A stretch of DNA of 64,000 nucleotides from Pedobacter sp. Leaf194 (GTDB lineage Bacteria; Bacteroidota; Bacteroidia; Sphingobacteriales; Sphingobacteriaceae), in NCBI RefSeq assembly GCF_001423945.1, contig NZ_LMPU01000009.1:310416-374415 (forward strand), given 5' to 3'. The notes under the pieces were generated by a model. It did no database searches. It had not been told where the DNA came from and worked only from the letters and a program-made list of their open reading frames with translations. Below are positions 55,361-63,939 of this stretch, in pieces. The translations under genes and the position numbers were made by a program. Position 1 is the stretch's first letter, and each line of letters begins with the position of its first letter.

Positions 55361-55391
55361 AATGCCCCGAACAATCGGGGCATTTTTTTTG
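55361..55391 (+). terminator. Terminator of the OmpH-like gene
   Basis: Stem AATGCCCCGA (55361-55370), loop ACAA, stem TCGGGGCATT (55375-55384), then T residues to 55390. It overlaps the upstream part of the longest frame for the next gene, arguing for the later start at 55407. Confidence 0.9.
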
Positions 55392-55406
55392 TCTGAACAT
55401 TTAGAT

Positions 55407-55889
55407 ATGGAAAATAAAGAACAACACGAAGCATTTATGCGGATGGCCGTCGAGCTATCGGTAAAAAATGTTAGCGAATGCGTGGGCGGCCCCTTTGGAG
55501 CAGTAATTGTTAAAGATGGTAAGCTTGTGGCAAAATCGGCGAATCAGGTAACCACCACTAACGACCCTACTGCACATGCCGAAGTTTCGGCAATCAGGCT
55601 GGCCTGCACGGCATTAAACACCTTTGATTTGAGCGGTTGTGTTATTTACACAAGTTGCGAGCCTTGCCCTATGTGCCTTGGCGCCATTTACTGGTCGCGT
55701 ATTGAAACTATTTATTATGCCAACACAAAGGCAGATGCGGCAGATATAGGCTTTGATGATAAATTTATTTACGAGGAACTGGACAAACCTATGGAACACC
55801 GAACATTACCAGTGGTACAAATGTTAAGAGATGAAGCGATGGAAGCGTTCAGACTATGGGAAACCTCTCCTTTAAGAATAGATTATTAA
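55407..55889 (+). CDS. guaD: Guanine deaminase (cytidine deaminase-like fold)
   Basis: 160-residue zinc deaminase that turns guanine into xanthine. The zinc and proton-shuttle residues are H57 and E59 in PTAHAEV and C87 and C90 in CEPCPMC, with N47-type Asn in the NQVTTTND strand. The whole, including GGPFGAVIVKDG, GAIYWSRIETIYYA and GFDDKFIYEELDKP, follows the short B. subtilis GuaD closely, rather than cytidine or tRNA-adenosine deaminases. An upstream ATG (55362) lies within the terminator of the previous gene, so 55407 is the start. Confidence 0.88.
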   Translation: MENKEQHEAFMRMAVELSVKNVSECVGGPFGAVIVKDGKLVAKSANQVTTTNDPTAHAEVSAIRLACTALNTFDLSGCVIYTSCEPCPMCLGAIYWSRIETIYYANTKADAADIGFDDKFIYEELDKPMEHRTLPVVQMLRDEAMEAFRLWETSPLRIDY

Positions 55890-55943
55890 AGGCAAGTTTG
55901 AAACAATTGCTTTATTAAATACGTCTAACTCGAAATAATCAGC

Positions 55944-56696
55944 ATGACTTACGAGCAAAAAATAAAAAGTGAACTGGAATTTTGGAAGTTTAAAACTTTA
56001 CAAAAACCATCGCTTTTGAGTAAGGTGACCGATAACGTTCAGCGAAAAATTAATAGCTATATTCCTGATAAGGTTCACAATGCCATAACAACCGCCATTA
56101 AGCAGATGGTTAAGGCTGTGCTTTTTGGTTCTACATTTACAACATCAAAGCCGGTTACCGATTTTACCTTAATGCACCGTGAAGCACTGATTAAGCAGAA
56201 AATCGAAAATTACAAGAAAACAGGTGCAGCCGAAGGTGGTGTAACCGGCGCCGGCGGCTTTCTTATGAGCCTTGCCGATTTCCCTTTGTTGCTCGGAATA
56301 AAGATGAAAATGCTTTTCGATATTGCTGCAGTTTACGGTTATGATGTTAAAGATTACCGGGAACGCCTCTTTATCCTACACATTTTTCAACTTGCGTTTT
56401 CGAGTAAGGAGGAAAGCAAAAATATTTTTTTAAAGATGGAAGACTGGGATAGCAAAGCGCATAAATTGCCAACAAATATTGATGAGTTTGATTGGTCAAC
56501 TTTTCAACAGCAATACAGAGATTATATCGATTTAGCGAAGCTTGCCCAAATGCTGCCTTTTGTGGGTGCGGCTGTTGGCGCCATTGCAAATTATAAATTG
56601 ATAGATAGATTAGGTAAAACAGCAATGATGAGCTACAGAATGCGGTATTTCAACATCCAGTTAATCGAAAATTCTGAAGACTTACAGCTTCGTTAA
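55944..56696 (+). CDS. EcsC-family protein
   Basis: 250 residues, EcsC family. The central motif is AAEGGVTGAGGFLMSLADFP at about residues 92-111, a hydrophobic Gly-rich loop, followed by ADFPLLLGIKMKMLFDIAAVYG; QMLPFVGAAVGAIANYKLI near the C-terminus is a second one. In B. subtilis ecsC lies with an ABC transporter but its role is not known. The gene follows guaD by 54 bases and meets the S4 gene end-on with one base between the stop codons. Confidence 0.85.
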   Translation: MTYEQKIKSELEFWKFKTLQKPSLLSKVTDNVQRKINSYIPDKVHNAITTAIKQMVKAVLFGSTFTTSKPVTDFTLMHREALIKQKIENYKKTGAAEGGVTGAGGFLMSLADFPLLLGIKMKMLFDIAAVYGYDVKDYRERLFILHIFQLAFSSKEESKNIFLKMEDWDSKAHKLPTNIDEFDWSTFQQQYRDYIDLAKLAQMLPFVGAAVGAIANYKLIDRLGKTAMMSYRMRYFNIQLIENSEDLQLR

Positions 56697-56697
56697 C

Positions 56698-57102
56698 TTA
56701 CTCATCATCCTCCTGAAATAAGCCGCCTATCAGATCATCCGTTTCTCTCCTGTCTTTTTTCGTCGGCCGGCCTGTTCCCCTATCTCTTTTTAAATTAGGA
56801 GAATGGAACATAGATTTAAAAGCATGTGTTTCTTCAACAGGTGTTAAATCTTTGTATTTAGTTAAGGCCGTTGGCGAATCTGTTCTGTTATAAGAGAAGT
56901 CTACAACCTCAATAATTTTCTTTTCAATACCTTTTGATACCTGGTAAACATCACCAATTTTTACAATCGCTGATGGCTTCACATTTTGTCCTTTAAACTT
57001 TACCCTTCCTGCTTTGCATGCCTCGGTTGCCAAACTCCGGGTTTTAAACAGCCTGATTGCCCACAAATATTTATCAATTCTCAGTTTTTCTACCTCTGCC
57101 AT
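56698..57102 (-). CDS. hslR: S4-domain RNA-binding protein (Hsp15-like)
   Basis: 134-residue protein with an S4 RNA-binding domain in residues 5-60 (LRIDKYLWAIRLFKTRSLAT, CKAGRVKFKGQNVKPSAIV), as in Hsp15, which rescues stalled 50S subunits carrying peptidyl-tRNA. The tail is highly charged and contains KRDRGTGRPTKKDRRETDDL, typical of the Bacteroidota members. The function of those is assumed from Hsp15, not shown. Divergent from dapD. Confidence 0.82.
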   Translation of the reverse strand: MAEVEKLRIDKYLWAIRLFKTRSLATEACKAGRVKFKGQNVKPSAIVKIGDVYQVSKGIEKKIIEVVDFSYNRTDSPTALTKYKDLTPVEETHAFKSMFHSPNLKRDRGTGRPTKKDRRETDDLIGGLFQEDDE

Positions 57103-57293
57103 AACGTTTCAAAAATAAGTTAAATTGATGAAATGTTAAATTCTTAGCGGTTTAATTGTCCAAATATTGACATTAACAGGTCGTAGTAACTTTTACAGGC
57201 AATTGAGCAATGCACCAAATCAACAATATTTATAAACTGAAATCCCGAGTTATAGATAAATTTCTTTTATTTTGCGTAAAATTTAAAAACATC

Positions 57294-58112
57294 ATGTATT
57301 CAGATTTAAAGAAATTAATTGAAGCCGCTTGGGAAGACAGAACCCTTTTAAAATACAGCAACTATTGCGAAGCTATTGAAACCGTTATCCAGGGATTGGA
57401 TAAAGGCGAAATTCGGGTTGCTGAACCAGTTTTAAATTCCTGGGGCATTAATGAATGGGTAAAGAAAGCTGTTATTTTGTATTTCCCGATTCGTGAGATG
57501 AAAGAAATTAAGAGCGGTCCTTTTGTTTACCATGACAAGATGGAGTTAAAAACCGACTATAAAGCAACTGGCGTACGTGTTGTACCAATGGCAAGTGCCC
57601 GTTACGGTGCATATTTGGCTAAAGGCGTAATCATGATGCCATCGTATGTAAACATTGGCGCCTATGTAGATGAAGGTACAATGGTAGATACCTGGGCTAC
57701 AGTTGGTTCTTGCGCACAAATCGGAAAACGTGTTCATTTAAGTGGCGGCGTTGGTATTGGTGGCGTTTTAGAACCTGTTCAGGCAGCTCCTGTAATTATC
57801 GAAGATGATGCGTTTTTAGGTTCCAGAGCAATTGTTGTTGAGGGTGTGAAGGTAGAAAGAGAAGCCGTTCTGGGTGCAAATGTTGTTTTAACGGCATCGA
57901 CCAAAATTATTGATGTTACCGGCCCAACGCCTGTAGAGTATAAAGGAATTGTGCCGGCCCGCTCGGTGGTAATTCCGGGTAGTTACACCAAAAAGTTCCC
58001 TGCCGGAGAATACCAGGTTCCATGTGCTTTAATTATTGGCAAACGTAAAGAAAGTACAGATAAGAAAACTTCACTTAACGATGCGTTGAGAGAAAACAAT
58101 GTAGCCGTATAA
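57294..58112 (+). CDS. dapD: Tetrahydrodipicolinate N-succinyltransferase
   Basis: 272-residue acyltransferase of the lysine/diaminopimelate pathway. The N-terminal helical domain starts MYSDLKKLIEAAWEDR; the left-handed beta-helix runs about residues 100-220 (GAYLAKGVIMMPSYVNIGAY, GTMVDTWATVGSCAQIGKRV, GGVGIGGVLEPVQAAPVIIE), followed by a C-terminal strand domain. ATG 57294 is chosen over 57210 because DapD proteins begin there and the upstream codons carry a -7-like box TTATTTTG. It likely works alone here. Confidence 0.93.
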   Translation: MYSDLKKLIEAAWEDRTLLKYSNYCEAIETVIQGLDKGEIRVAEPVLNSWGINEWVKKAVILYFPIREMKEIKSGPFVYHDKMELKTDYKATGVRVVPMASARYGAYLAKGVIMMPSYVNIGAYVDEGTMVDTWATVGSCAQIGKRVHLSGGVGIGGVLEPVQAAPVIIEDDAFLGSRAIVVEGVKVEREAVLGANVVLTASTKIIDVTGPTPVEYKGIVPARSVVIPGSYTKKFPAGEYQVPCALIIGKRKESTDKKTSLNDALRENNVAV

Positions 58113-58121
58113 AATGGATTG

Positions 58122-58181
58122 AGGTGTAAGGTTTAGGGTGTAAGGCATCATCCAAAGCCTTAAACCCTCTGCCTTACACCT
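58122..58181. repeat. Imperfect 60-base hairpin between dapD and a glycosyltransferase gene
   Basis: Outer arms AGGTGTAAGG (58122-58131) and CCTTACACCT (58172-58181) are perfect inverted repeats. Inner parts GTTTAGGGTGTAAGGC and GCCTTAAACCCTCTGCC pair partly. There is no T run, so it is not a normal terminator; it may be a mobile palindromic repeat or an mRNA structure. Confidence 0.5.
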
Positions 58182-58189
58182 TTCAATTT

Positions 58190-59305
58190 ATGAAAATTGG
58201 TTTCGATGGAAAACGTGCTGCAAATAACCTGACAGGTTTAGGTAATTACAGCCGATCGTTAATTGAGGCACTCGCCAGGCAATTTCCGCAAAACGAATAT
58301 TTCGTTTATACACCTAAAGTAAAAACAGGGCAACAGATTGATGGCTTCCTCGCAGACGAAAACATCAAACTGAAACTGCCAAAAAATGGTACTTTCCTTT
58401 GGAGAAGCCTAAACATTTTAAAAGACCTGGTAAATGATGAAATTCAAATTTACCATGGCTTAAGCCACGAAATTCCTTTTGCAATTGAACACACCAGGAT
58501 TAAATCGGTTGTTACCATGCACGACCTGATTTTTCTGCGCTTTCCAAAATACTATAAACTTATCGACAGAAAATTATACGAATGGAAAAGTAAATCTGCG
58601 TGTAAGCGAGCCGATAAGATAATCGCCATCAGTGAAAAAACAAAAGCAGATATCATCGAGTTTTATGGAATTAATCCTGATAAGATTGAGGTTATCTATC
58701 AAAGCTGCGATGATATTTTTAAGAAGCCTTACGATGAATCAACGCTAAAACGGGTCAGTTTAAAAAATAAGCTCCCGGAGAAATTTATACTCAGTGTTGG
58801 AACGATTGAAGAGCGCAAAAATCTTTTGCTGACCATTCAGGCCTTGAATAATGTTAGCGAAGACTATAAACTGGTTGTTATTGGCAAAAAGACGGCTTAT
58901 TTCCAGACGATTGAAAGGGAAATTAAAAAACTTGGTTTAACTAGCAGAGTCATTTTTCTTCAAAATATTCCGTTTACTGATTTACCCGGTATTTATCAGT
59001 TGGCTACATTATTTGTTTATCCTTCATTTTACGAGGGCTTCGGCATTCCAATAATCGAGGCACTCTATTCGGGTCTGCCTACAATTGCGGCAACGGGTTC
59101 GTGCCTTGAAGAAGCAGGTGGGCCAAAAAGTATTTACGTACCGCCTACCGATGTAAACGCCTTATCGGCGGCCATTAATCAGGTAATCGAATCGTCGTCT
59201 CAGCAACAGCTGATGAAAAGAAAAGGGCTGGAATTTGTTCAAAAATTCAACAGCCCTTTAGTAACGGAGCAACTAATAAATTGCTACAAAAGTGTTTTAA
59301 CCTAA
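58190..59305 (+). CDS. Glycosyltransferase family 4
   Basis: 371-residue GT-B enzyme of family GT4. The N-terminus MKIGFDGKRAANNLTGLGNYSR has the Gly-rich acceptor loop; VVTMHDLIFLRFPKYY follows; the nucleotide-sugar site has FILSVGTIEERKNLLLTI and the E-x7-E motif in YEGFGIPIIEALYSG. It probably makes a surface glycan or lipid-linked sugar; donor not predicted. Position right after dapD, with only 77 bases and a hairpin between, suggests readthrough from dapD. Ends three bases from the converging DUF4136 gene. Confidence 0.9.
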   Translation: MKIGFDGKRAANNLTGLGNYSRSLIEALARQFPQNEYFVYTPKVKTGQQIDGFLADENIKLKLPKNGTFLWRSLNILKDLVNDEIQIYHGLSHEIPFAIEHTRIKSVVTMHDLIFLRFPKYYKLIDRKLYEWKSKSACKRADKIIAISEKTKADIIEFYGINPDKIEVIYQSCDDIFKKPYDESTLKRVSLKNKLPEKFILSVGTIEERKNLLLTIQALNNVSEDYKLVVIGKKTAYFQTIEREIKKLGLTSRVIFLQNIPFTDLPGIYQLATLFVYPSFYEGFGIPIIEALYSGLPTIAATGSCLEEAGGPKSIYVPPTDVNALSAAINQVIESSSQQQLMKRKGLEFVQKFNSPLVTEQLINCYKSVLT

Positions 59306-59308
59306 ATG

Positions 59309-59866
59309 TTATTTGGCAGCAATCGCGTTTGGCGGATATTGCGCTAAAATTTCTTTCACGCCGGTGTACAAACGCTGTTCTCTTTTGCTAAAGTTATCGA
59401 GGTTAAAGCCAGCACCCTGACCATGCCAGAACAATATCTTTTTAGCAGGGTCTAAGAAATCAATGATAATTGTGCCTTCAATGTATTGGTTTACATAGTT
59501 AGAGCCCCATCCGCCCCAACCACCACGCCAGCCCCAGCCGCCGCCCCAACCCCAGCCGCCGTAGTACGCCGGACCATAAAAGTCGGTTTTTTCTCTGGCT
59601 ACAACAACAAGATTAACCAACAAATCTGGCCGGCTAGATTTTGTGAAACCTTTAGCATTCATTTCAGCTTCAACAGCAGCCATTAATCTTCTTTTATCAA
59701 GATTGTTTAGCTTAACTCTGGCAATGCCTTTATCGTAAAAATTGTAAGTTTTGTAAGCGTTCAAATTGACGTTCTTGTCATAATCTGAAGCGGTCCGAAG
59801 CGAAGAGCACCCGGCTAATGTGATTACAACGGCAATCAGCATTAATAATTTTTGGAAAATTTTCAT
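59309..59866 (-). CDS. DUF4136 lipoprotein with a Gly/Trp-rich insert
   Basis: 185-residue lipoprotein, lipobox LAGC (Cys 20). The DUF4136 pattern is seen: YKTYNFYDKGIARV, LDKRRLMAAVEAEMNAKGF, PDLLVNLVVVAREKTDF and GTIIIDFLDPAKKILFWHG. Between these, residues 99-123 are an insert almost entirely of Gly, Trp and Tyr, a low-complexity run frequent in Bacteroidota members. The role is unknown, presumably in the envelope. It is divergent from tsaC. Confidence 0.82.
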   Translation of the reverse strand: MKIFQKLLMLIAVVITLAGCSSLRTASDYDKNVNLNAYKTYNFYDKGIARVKLNNLDKRRLMAAVEAEMNAKGFTKSSRPDLLVNLVVVAREKTDFYGPAYYGGWGWGGGWGWRGGWGGWGSNYVNQYIEGTIIIDFLDPAKKILFWHGQGAGFNLDNFSKREQRLYTGVKEILAQYPPNAIAAK

Positions 59867-60058
59867 TTGTTAATTTGTGTTTATATTTTTTTAAAATAAC
59901 CTGTACTAAAAATACCTAAATCCTGAGGCAAAAACAAAAACAACATATTATTTTTACATTAGAGTTGTTTATTGTAAAACGCTGATTAAAAGCCATTGTT
60001 TTAGCCTAAATGTTAAATATTATCGCATTTTGAACATTTAACATATTGCATAAAAAAT

Positions 60059-60066
60059 TACCTTTG
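60059..60066 (+). promoter_or_regulatory. Promoter -7 box of tsaC
   Basis: TACCTTTG, exact, with TTT at -33 (60037-60039). Only four bases lie between its G and the ATG at 60071, so transcription should begin at or next to the start codon. Confidence 0.65.
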
Positions 60067-60070
60067 CAGC

Positions 60071-60637
60071 ATGCTTAAAGAAGAAATAAATAAGGCTTTA
60101 GAAATTTTAAAATCGGGCGGTGTTATACTTTACCCCACAGATACAATTTGGGGTTTGGGCTGTGATGCTAGCAACCCGGAAGCGGTTGATAAAATTCTGA
60201 AAATTAAAAATCGACCGGCCGAAAAAAGTTTGATAGTTCTTCTTGATGTTGACAGCAAAATACAAAGTTACGTTACTGAAGTGCCGGAGATAGCCTACGA
60301 TTTAATCGAATATGCCGAGAACCCGCTTACCATTATTTTTTCTGGCGCAAAAAATTTAGCTCAAAATGTAATTAATGAAGATGGAAGTGTGGGGATAAGA
60401 ATTGTAAAACACGATTTTTGCACACCTTTAATACAACGCTTCCGCAAGCCAATAGTTTCTACATCAGCGAATTTAAGCGGTGAGCCATCACCAAAAAACT
60501 TCGATGATATTAGCGCCGAAATCATTGATGGCGTTGATTACGTAGTGGATTTTGAACAGGAAAGCAGAACTTCAAAAAAGCCATCCACAATTATGAAACT
60601 TTCTCCAGGAGGCCAGTTTGAGTTTATTCGTAAGTAA
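60071..60637 (+). CDS. tsaC: L-threonylcarbamoyladenylate synthase (Sua5/YciO/YrdC)
   Basis: 188-residue enzyme that makes threonylcarbamoyl-AMP for t6A37 in ANN-reading tRNAs. Seen are ILKSGGVILYPTDTIWGLGC, the KxR motif region in KIKNRPAEKSLIVLL and the STSANLSGEPSP nucleotide loop. It is the short TsaC form without the Sua5 C-terminal domain. YciO cannot be ruled out by eye, but the length and the motif favour TsaC. An apparently leaderless mRNA is predicted from the promoter position. Confidence 0.88.
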   Translation: MLKEEINKALEILKSGGVILYPTDTIWGLGCDASNPEAVDKILKIKNRPAEKSLIVLLDVDSKIQSYVTEVPEIAYDLIEYAENPLTIIFSGAKNLAQNVINEDGSVGIRIVKHDFCTPLIQRFRKPIVSTSANLSGEPSPKNFDDISAEIIDGVDYVVDFEQESRTSKKPSTIMKLSPGGQFEFIRK

Positions 60638-60642
60638 TTTTA

Positions 60643-60650
60643 TTACTTTT
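60643..60650 (+). promoter_or_regulatory. Possible promoter -7 box of cca
   Basis: TACTTTTG, exact TAnnTTTG match, 91 bases before the cca ATG. The intervening leader has a small hairpin, AACCTGA/TCAGGTT at 60671-60691. Confidence 0.45.
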
Positions 60651-60741
60651 GTAAAAATTAAATAGCCGGCAACCTGATGTCTATTCAGGTTCTTTATAAA
60701 AAAGTTTCTGAACTAACATTCAGCATGGCGGCTCCAGACTT

Positions 60742-62148
60742 ATGCAACAACATTTACAAAATCCAATTTTTAGAACACTATCGGAAATTGCCGATAAAAA
60801 CCAAATCCAGGCATATGTTATTGGAGGTTTCGTTCGCGATTTGTTTTTGAACCGACCATCTAAAGATATAGATGTTGTGGTAGTTGGCAGCGGGATAGCA
60901 TATGCAGAGAGCGTGGGCAGCAAGTTGAATACTAAAGTTGCCATTTTTAAAAACTTTGGGACGGCCAACATCAAAGTAAATGATTTGGAAATAGAATTCG
61001 TTGGCGCAAGAAAAGAGTCCTATCGCTCCGATTCAAGAAAACCAATCGTAGAAGATGGCACACTTGAAGATGACCAGCTTCGCCGCGATTTTACAATAAA
61101 TGCACTGGCGATAAACCTAAATGCAGAACATTTTGGCGAACTTTTAGATCCGTTTGAAGGACTGCGTGACTTAGAAAATAGACTCATTCGTACACCATTA
61201 GATCCGGAAATTACCTTTTCAGATGATCCCCTACGGATGATGAGGGCCATAAGATTTGCATCGCAGTTAAATTTCGTAATTGATGAAGCTGGAATTAATG
61301 CCATAAAAACGCAAAAGGACCGCATTAACATCGTTTCGAAAGAACGTATAACAGACGAACTTAATAAAATCATTTTATCCCCTAAGCCGTCTGTAGGATT
61401 TAAGTTATTGTTCGATACTGGATTACTACATATTATTTTCCCGCAGATGGCGCAGCTTTTCGGCGTGGACATAATTAAAGGAAAAGGGCATAAAGACAAT
61501 TTTTACCACACCCTGGAGGTTTTGGATAACATTTGTGCCGATACTGAAGACTTATGGCTGAGGTGGGCAGCAATACTCCATGACATTGCCAAACCGGCGA
61601 CAAAACGTTTTGAGGAAGGCCACGGCTGGACTTTCCACGGCCATGAAGATAAAGGCGCCAGAATGGTCCCGAAAATTTTTAACCAGTTAAAATTGCCGCT
61701 GAATGAAAAAATGAAATTCGTTCAAAAGCTGGTGCAACTTCACCTAAGGCCAATCGTTTTAGCCCAGGATACAGTTACAGATTCTGCTGTTCGGCGATTA
61801 CTTTTTGATGCAGGTGAAGAAATTGAAAGTTTGATGCTGCTTTGCAATGCAGATGTTACAACAAAAAATGAATACAAAAAAACCAAGTACAGGAATAATT
61901 TTGAACTGGTTAAACAAAAGCTAAAAGACGTAGAAGAACGCGACAAATTACGAAACTGGCAGCCTCCAATTACCGGCAACGATATTATGGAAACCTTCGC
62001 CCTTGATGCCGGTAAAGAAGTTGGAATAATCAAAAGCGCAATTCGCGAAGCCATTTTGGAAGGTGAGATAACAAACGACTACAACGAAGCGTTTAATTTT
62101 ATGCTCAACCTGGCGAAACAAATGGGATTAAATCCTGTTAATAGATAA
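60742..62148 (+). CDS. cca: CCA tRNA nucleotidyltransferase with HD domain
   Basis: 468-residue class II nucleotidyltransferase that adds or repairs the 3' CCA of tRNA. The active site has GGFVRD (residues 28-33) and DID (42-44), followed by the RRDFTINAL motif, a neck with DPLRMMRAIRFASQLNF and the HD phosphohydrolase domain (HTLEVLDNI, WAAILHDIAKPATKRF, HGHEDKGARM). An HD domain fused after the head is common in bacteria and may clear cyclic phosphates from tRNA ends. By eye a poly(A) polymerase cannot be fully excluded, but these features match CCA enzymes. Confidence 0.9.
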   Translation: MQQHLQNPIFRTLSEIADKNQIQAYVIGGFVRDLFLNRPSKDIDVVVVGSGIAYAESVGSKLNTKVAIFKNFGTANIKVNDLEIEFVGARKESYRSDSRKPIVEDGTLEDDQLRRDFTINALAINLNAEHFGELLDPFEGLRDLENRLIRTPLDPEITFSDDPLRMMRAIRFASQLNFVIDEAGINAIKTQKDRINIVSKERITDELNKIILSPKPSVGFKLLFDTGLLHIIFPQMAQLFGVDIIKGKGHKDNFYHTLEVLDNICADTEDLWLRWAAILHDIAKPATKRFEEGHGWTFHGHEDKGARMVPKIFNQLKLPLNEKMKFVQKLVQLHLRPIVLAQDTVTDSAVRRLLFDAGEEIESLMLLCNADVTTKNEYKKTKYRNNFELVKQKLKDVEERDKLRNWQPPITGNDIMETFALDAGKEVGIIKSAIREAILEGEITNDYNEAFNFMLNLAKQMGLNPVNR

Positions 62149-62194
62149 TTTAATTGCCAAAAACAATCAACCAAACAACTTTTTGTCGTAAATG

Positions 62195-62223
62195 TTGTTT
62201 TGTGATAAAACAAATTAACTTTA
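62195..62223 (+). promoter_or_regulatory. Probable promoter of the pRiA4 ORF-3-like gene
   Basis: TTG (62195-62197), 18 bases, then TAACTTTA (62216-62223), one base short in spacing and one mismatch from consensus; 24 bases ahead of the ATG. Confidence 0.45.
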
Positions 62224-62247
62224 ATTTTACAGCTCCAAATAACAATA

Positions 62248-62898
62248 ATGGCTATTTATAAATTTAAAATTACTTTTGAAGATTTTGATGATGTTGTGCG
62301 AGAGATCGACATTAAATCTAACCAGACATTTGAAGATTTGCACAAGGCAATTCACAAATCGACGGGATATAACGCCGAAAAATCTTCATCATTTTATGTA
62401 AGTACCGATAATTGGTTGAAAGGTGATGAAATTGCATATTTACCAAATGAACGTAAAAAAGATAGAGTTGTGCTAATGGAAAACTCGAAACTCAGCGGCT
62501 TTATCGAAGACCCTCATCAAAAATTTTATTATACCTACAATTTCGACCGCCCTTACGATTTCCATGTAGAACTCGTTAAAATCATTTTAGAAGCCGACCC
62601 ACATATTGAATATCCGTTTTTAGCAAAAAGCGCCGGCGAAGCGCCGAAAATTATGGAACAAAACGGGCCGCAATCTGTCGACCCACGTGGGGCCGCAGCA
62701 TCTGCCAGCGAATTTGATTTCCTTAATGAAATGAATTTTGTTCCTGAAGATACTGATGAACTTGAAGCAATGGGTGAAATGGGTATCAATGCAGAGGAAA
62801 GCGATGAAGAAGAGGATTCGGAAGAGAATGATGAGTTTGGCGATGAGTTTTCGGACAGCGAAAGCTACGAAGATGATACGCACAAAGATGATTATTAA
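62248..62898 (+). CDS. pRiA4 ORF-3-like domain protein with acidic tail
   Basis: 216 residues. The first 120 residues fit the plasmid pRiA4b ORF-3-like domain: YKFKITFEDFDDVVREIDIK, SNQTFEDLHKAIHKSTGY, FYYTYNFDRPYDFHVELVKI. The last 50 are very acidic (EESDEEEDSEENDEFGDEF) and likely disordered. The domain occurs in transposon passenger genes and in stand-alone chromosomal genes of Bacteroidota, where its function is unknown. There is no transposon here. Its own promoter and terminator (62924) suggest an independent unit between cca and miaA. Confidence 0.75.
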   Translation: MAIYKFKITFEDFDDVVREIDIKSNQTFEDLHKAIHKSTGYNAEKSSSFYVSTDNWLKGDEIAYLPNERKKDRVVLMENSKLSGFIEDPHQKFYYTYNFDRPYDFHVELVKIILEADPHIEYPFLAKSAGEAPKIMEQNGPQSVDPRGAAASASEFDFLNEMNFVPEDTDELEAMGEMGINAEESDEEEDSEENDEFGDEFSDSESYEDDTHKDDY

Positions 62899-62923
62899 TT
62901 AGTTATACAAGTTTTTAAATATC

Positions 62924-62957
62924 AAACTGTCGGACAAACCATCCGGCAGTTTTTTTA
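62924..62957 (+). terminator. Terminator of the pRiA4 ORF-3-like gene
   Basis: Stem AAACTGTCGGA (62924-62934) / TCCGGCAGTTT (62942-62952) with one G-T pair, followed by T residues. It ends 12 bases before the miaA start codon, so a miaA promoter must overlap the hairpin or readthrough must occur. Confidence 0.85.
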
Positions 62958-62969
62958 TACCTTAACCTT

Positions 62970-63890
62970 ATGTTAAAAAGCAATATCAAAACCTTAATCG
63001 TTATCGTTGGCCCAACAGCCATCGGCAAAACGGCTTTGGCCATTGATATCGCAAAACATTATAAAACCGAAATCGTATCTGCAGATTCGAGGCAGTTTTT
63101 TAAGGAAATGGAAATTGGCACAGCTAAGCCAAATGCTGTTGAACTCGCCGCTGCTAAACATCATTTTATTAACTCCCATTCCGTTACACAACTTTTTAGC
63201 ACAGGAGATTTCGAAGTAGAAGCTTTGAAGGTTATCGAAAACATTTTCGAAAAGCATGATCAGGCGGTGATGGTTGGTGGAAGCGGTTTGTACGTTAATG
63301 CTGTAGTTAATGGCCTAGATGAAATGCCTGAAATTGATCTTAAAATTAGAGCAGCATTAAATAAACAGTTTGACGATGAAGGCTTGGAAATAATCCAAAA
63401 TCAGCTTAAACAGCATGACCCGGAGTATTACGAAAAAGTTGATCAAAATAATCCGCAAAGAATGATTAGAGGACTTGAAGTTTTTCTCTCAACGCGGAAA
63501 AAGCTGTCCTCAATGTTGTCTTCAACGAAAAAACAAAGACCATTTAACATCATAAAAATTGGCTTAAATACCGACCGGGCCAAACTTTATCAAAGCATTA
63601 ACCTTCGGGTAGATAAAATGATGGAAAATGGCTTGCTTGAAGAAGTGAAATCATTAATTAATTATCGAAGAGATAATGCTTTAAATACGGTTGGTTATAG
63701 CGAACTATTCGATTATCTGGATGAGCAAGTTCCGCTAGATGTTGCGGTTGCTTCCATTAAACAGAACACCCGGCGTTTTGCCAAAAGGCAGTTAACCTGG
63801 TTTAGAAGAGATGAGGATATCAAGTGGTTTGAGCCGGGTAAACCCGAATCGGTAATTAACATGATAGACCAAGAACTCAAAAAGCCATAA
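62970..63890 (+). CDS. miaA: tRNA dimethylallyltransferase
   Basis: 306-residue enzyme that adds the isopentenyl group to A37 of UNN-reading tRNAs. The P-loop is GPTAIGKT at 14-21, with SADSRQFFKEMEIGTAKP next, HHFINSHSV, VGGSGLYVNAVV and the DxxxPxRMIRGLE-type stretch in NNPQRMIRGLEVF, ending with TRRFAKRQLTWFR. It makes the i6A that the MiaE-like protein at 203 may hydroxylate. Start and terminator are tightly packed on both sides. Confidence 0.96.
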   Translation: MLKSNIKTLIVIVGPTAIGKTALAIDIAKHYKTEIVSADSRQFFKEMEIGTAKPNAVELAAAKHHFINSHSVTQLFSTGDFEVEALKVIENIFEKHDQAVMVGGSGLYVNAVVNGLDEMPEIDLKIRAALNKQFDDEGLEIIQNQLKQHDPEYYEKVDQNNPQRMIRGLEVFLSTRKKLSSMLSSTKKQRPFNIIKIGLNTDRAKLYQSINLRVDKMMENGLLEEVKSLINYRRDNALNTVGYSELFDYLDEQVPLDVAVASIKQNTRRFAKRQLTWFRRDEDIKWFEPGKPESVINMIDQELKKP

Positions 63891-63925
63891 AAAAAGGCTC
63901 CGGATAAAATCCGGAGCCTTTTTGT
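63891..63925 (+). terminator. Terminator of miaA, bidirectional
   Basis: Perfect 15-bp stem AAAAAGGCTCCGGAT / ATCCGGAGCCTTTTT with loop AAA, beginning at the miaA stop. The A run before it also gives a T run on the minus strand, so it can serve the leftward gene at 63940. Confidence 0.9.
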
Positions 63926-63939
63926 TTTTCTGAACTATC

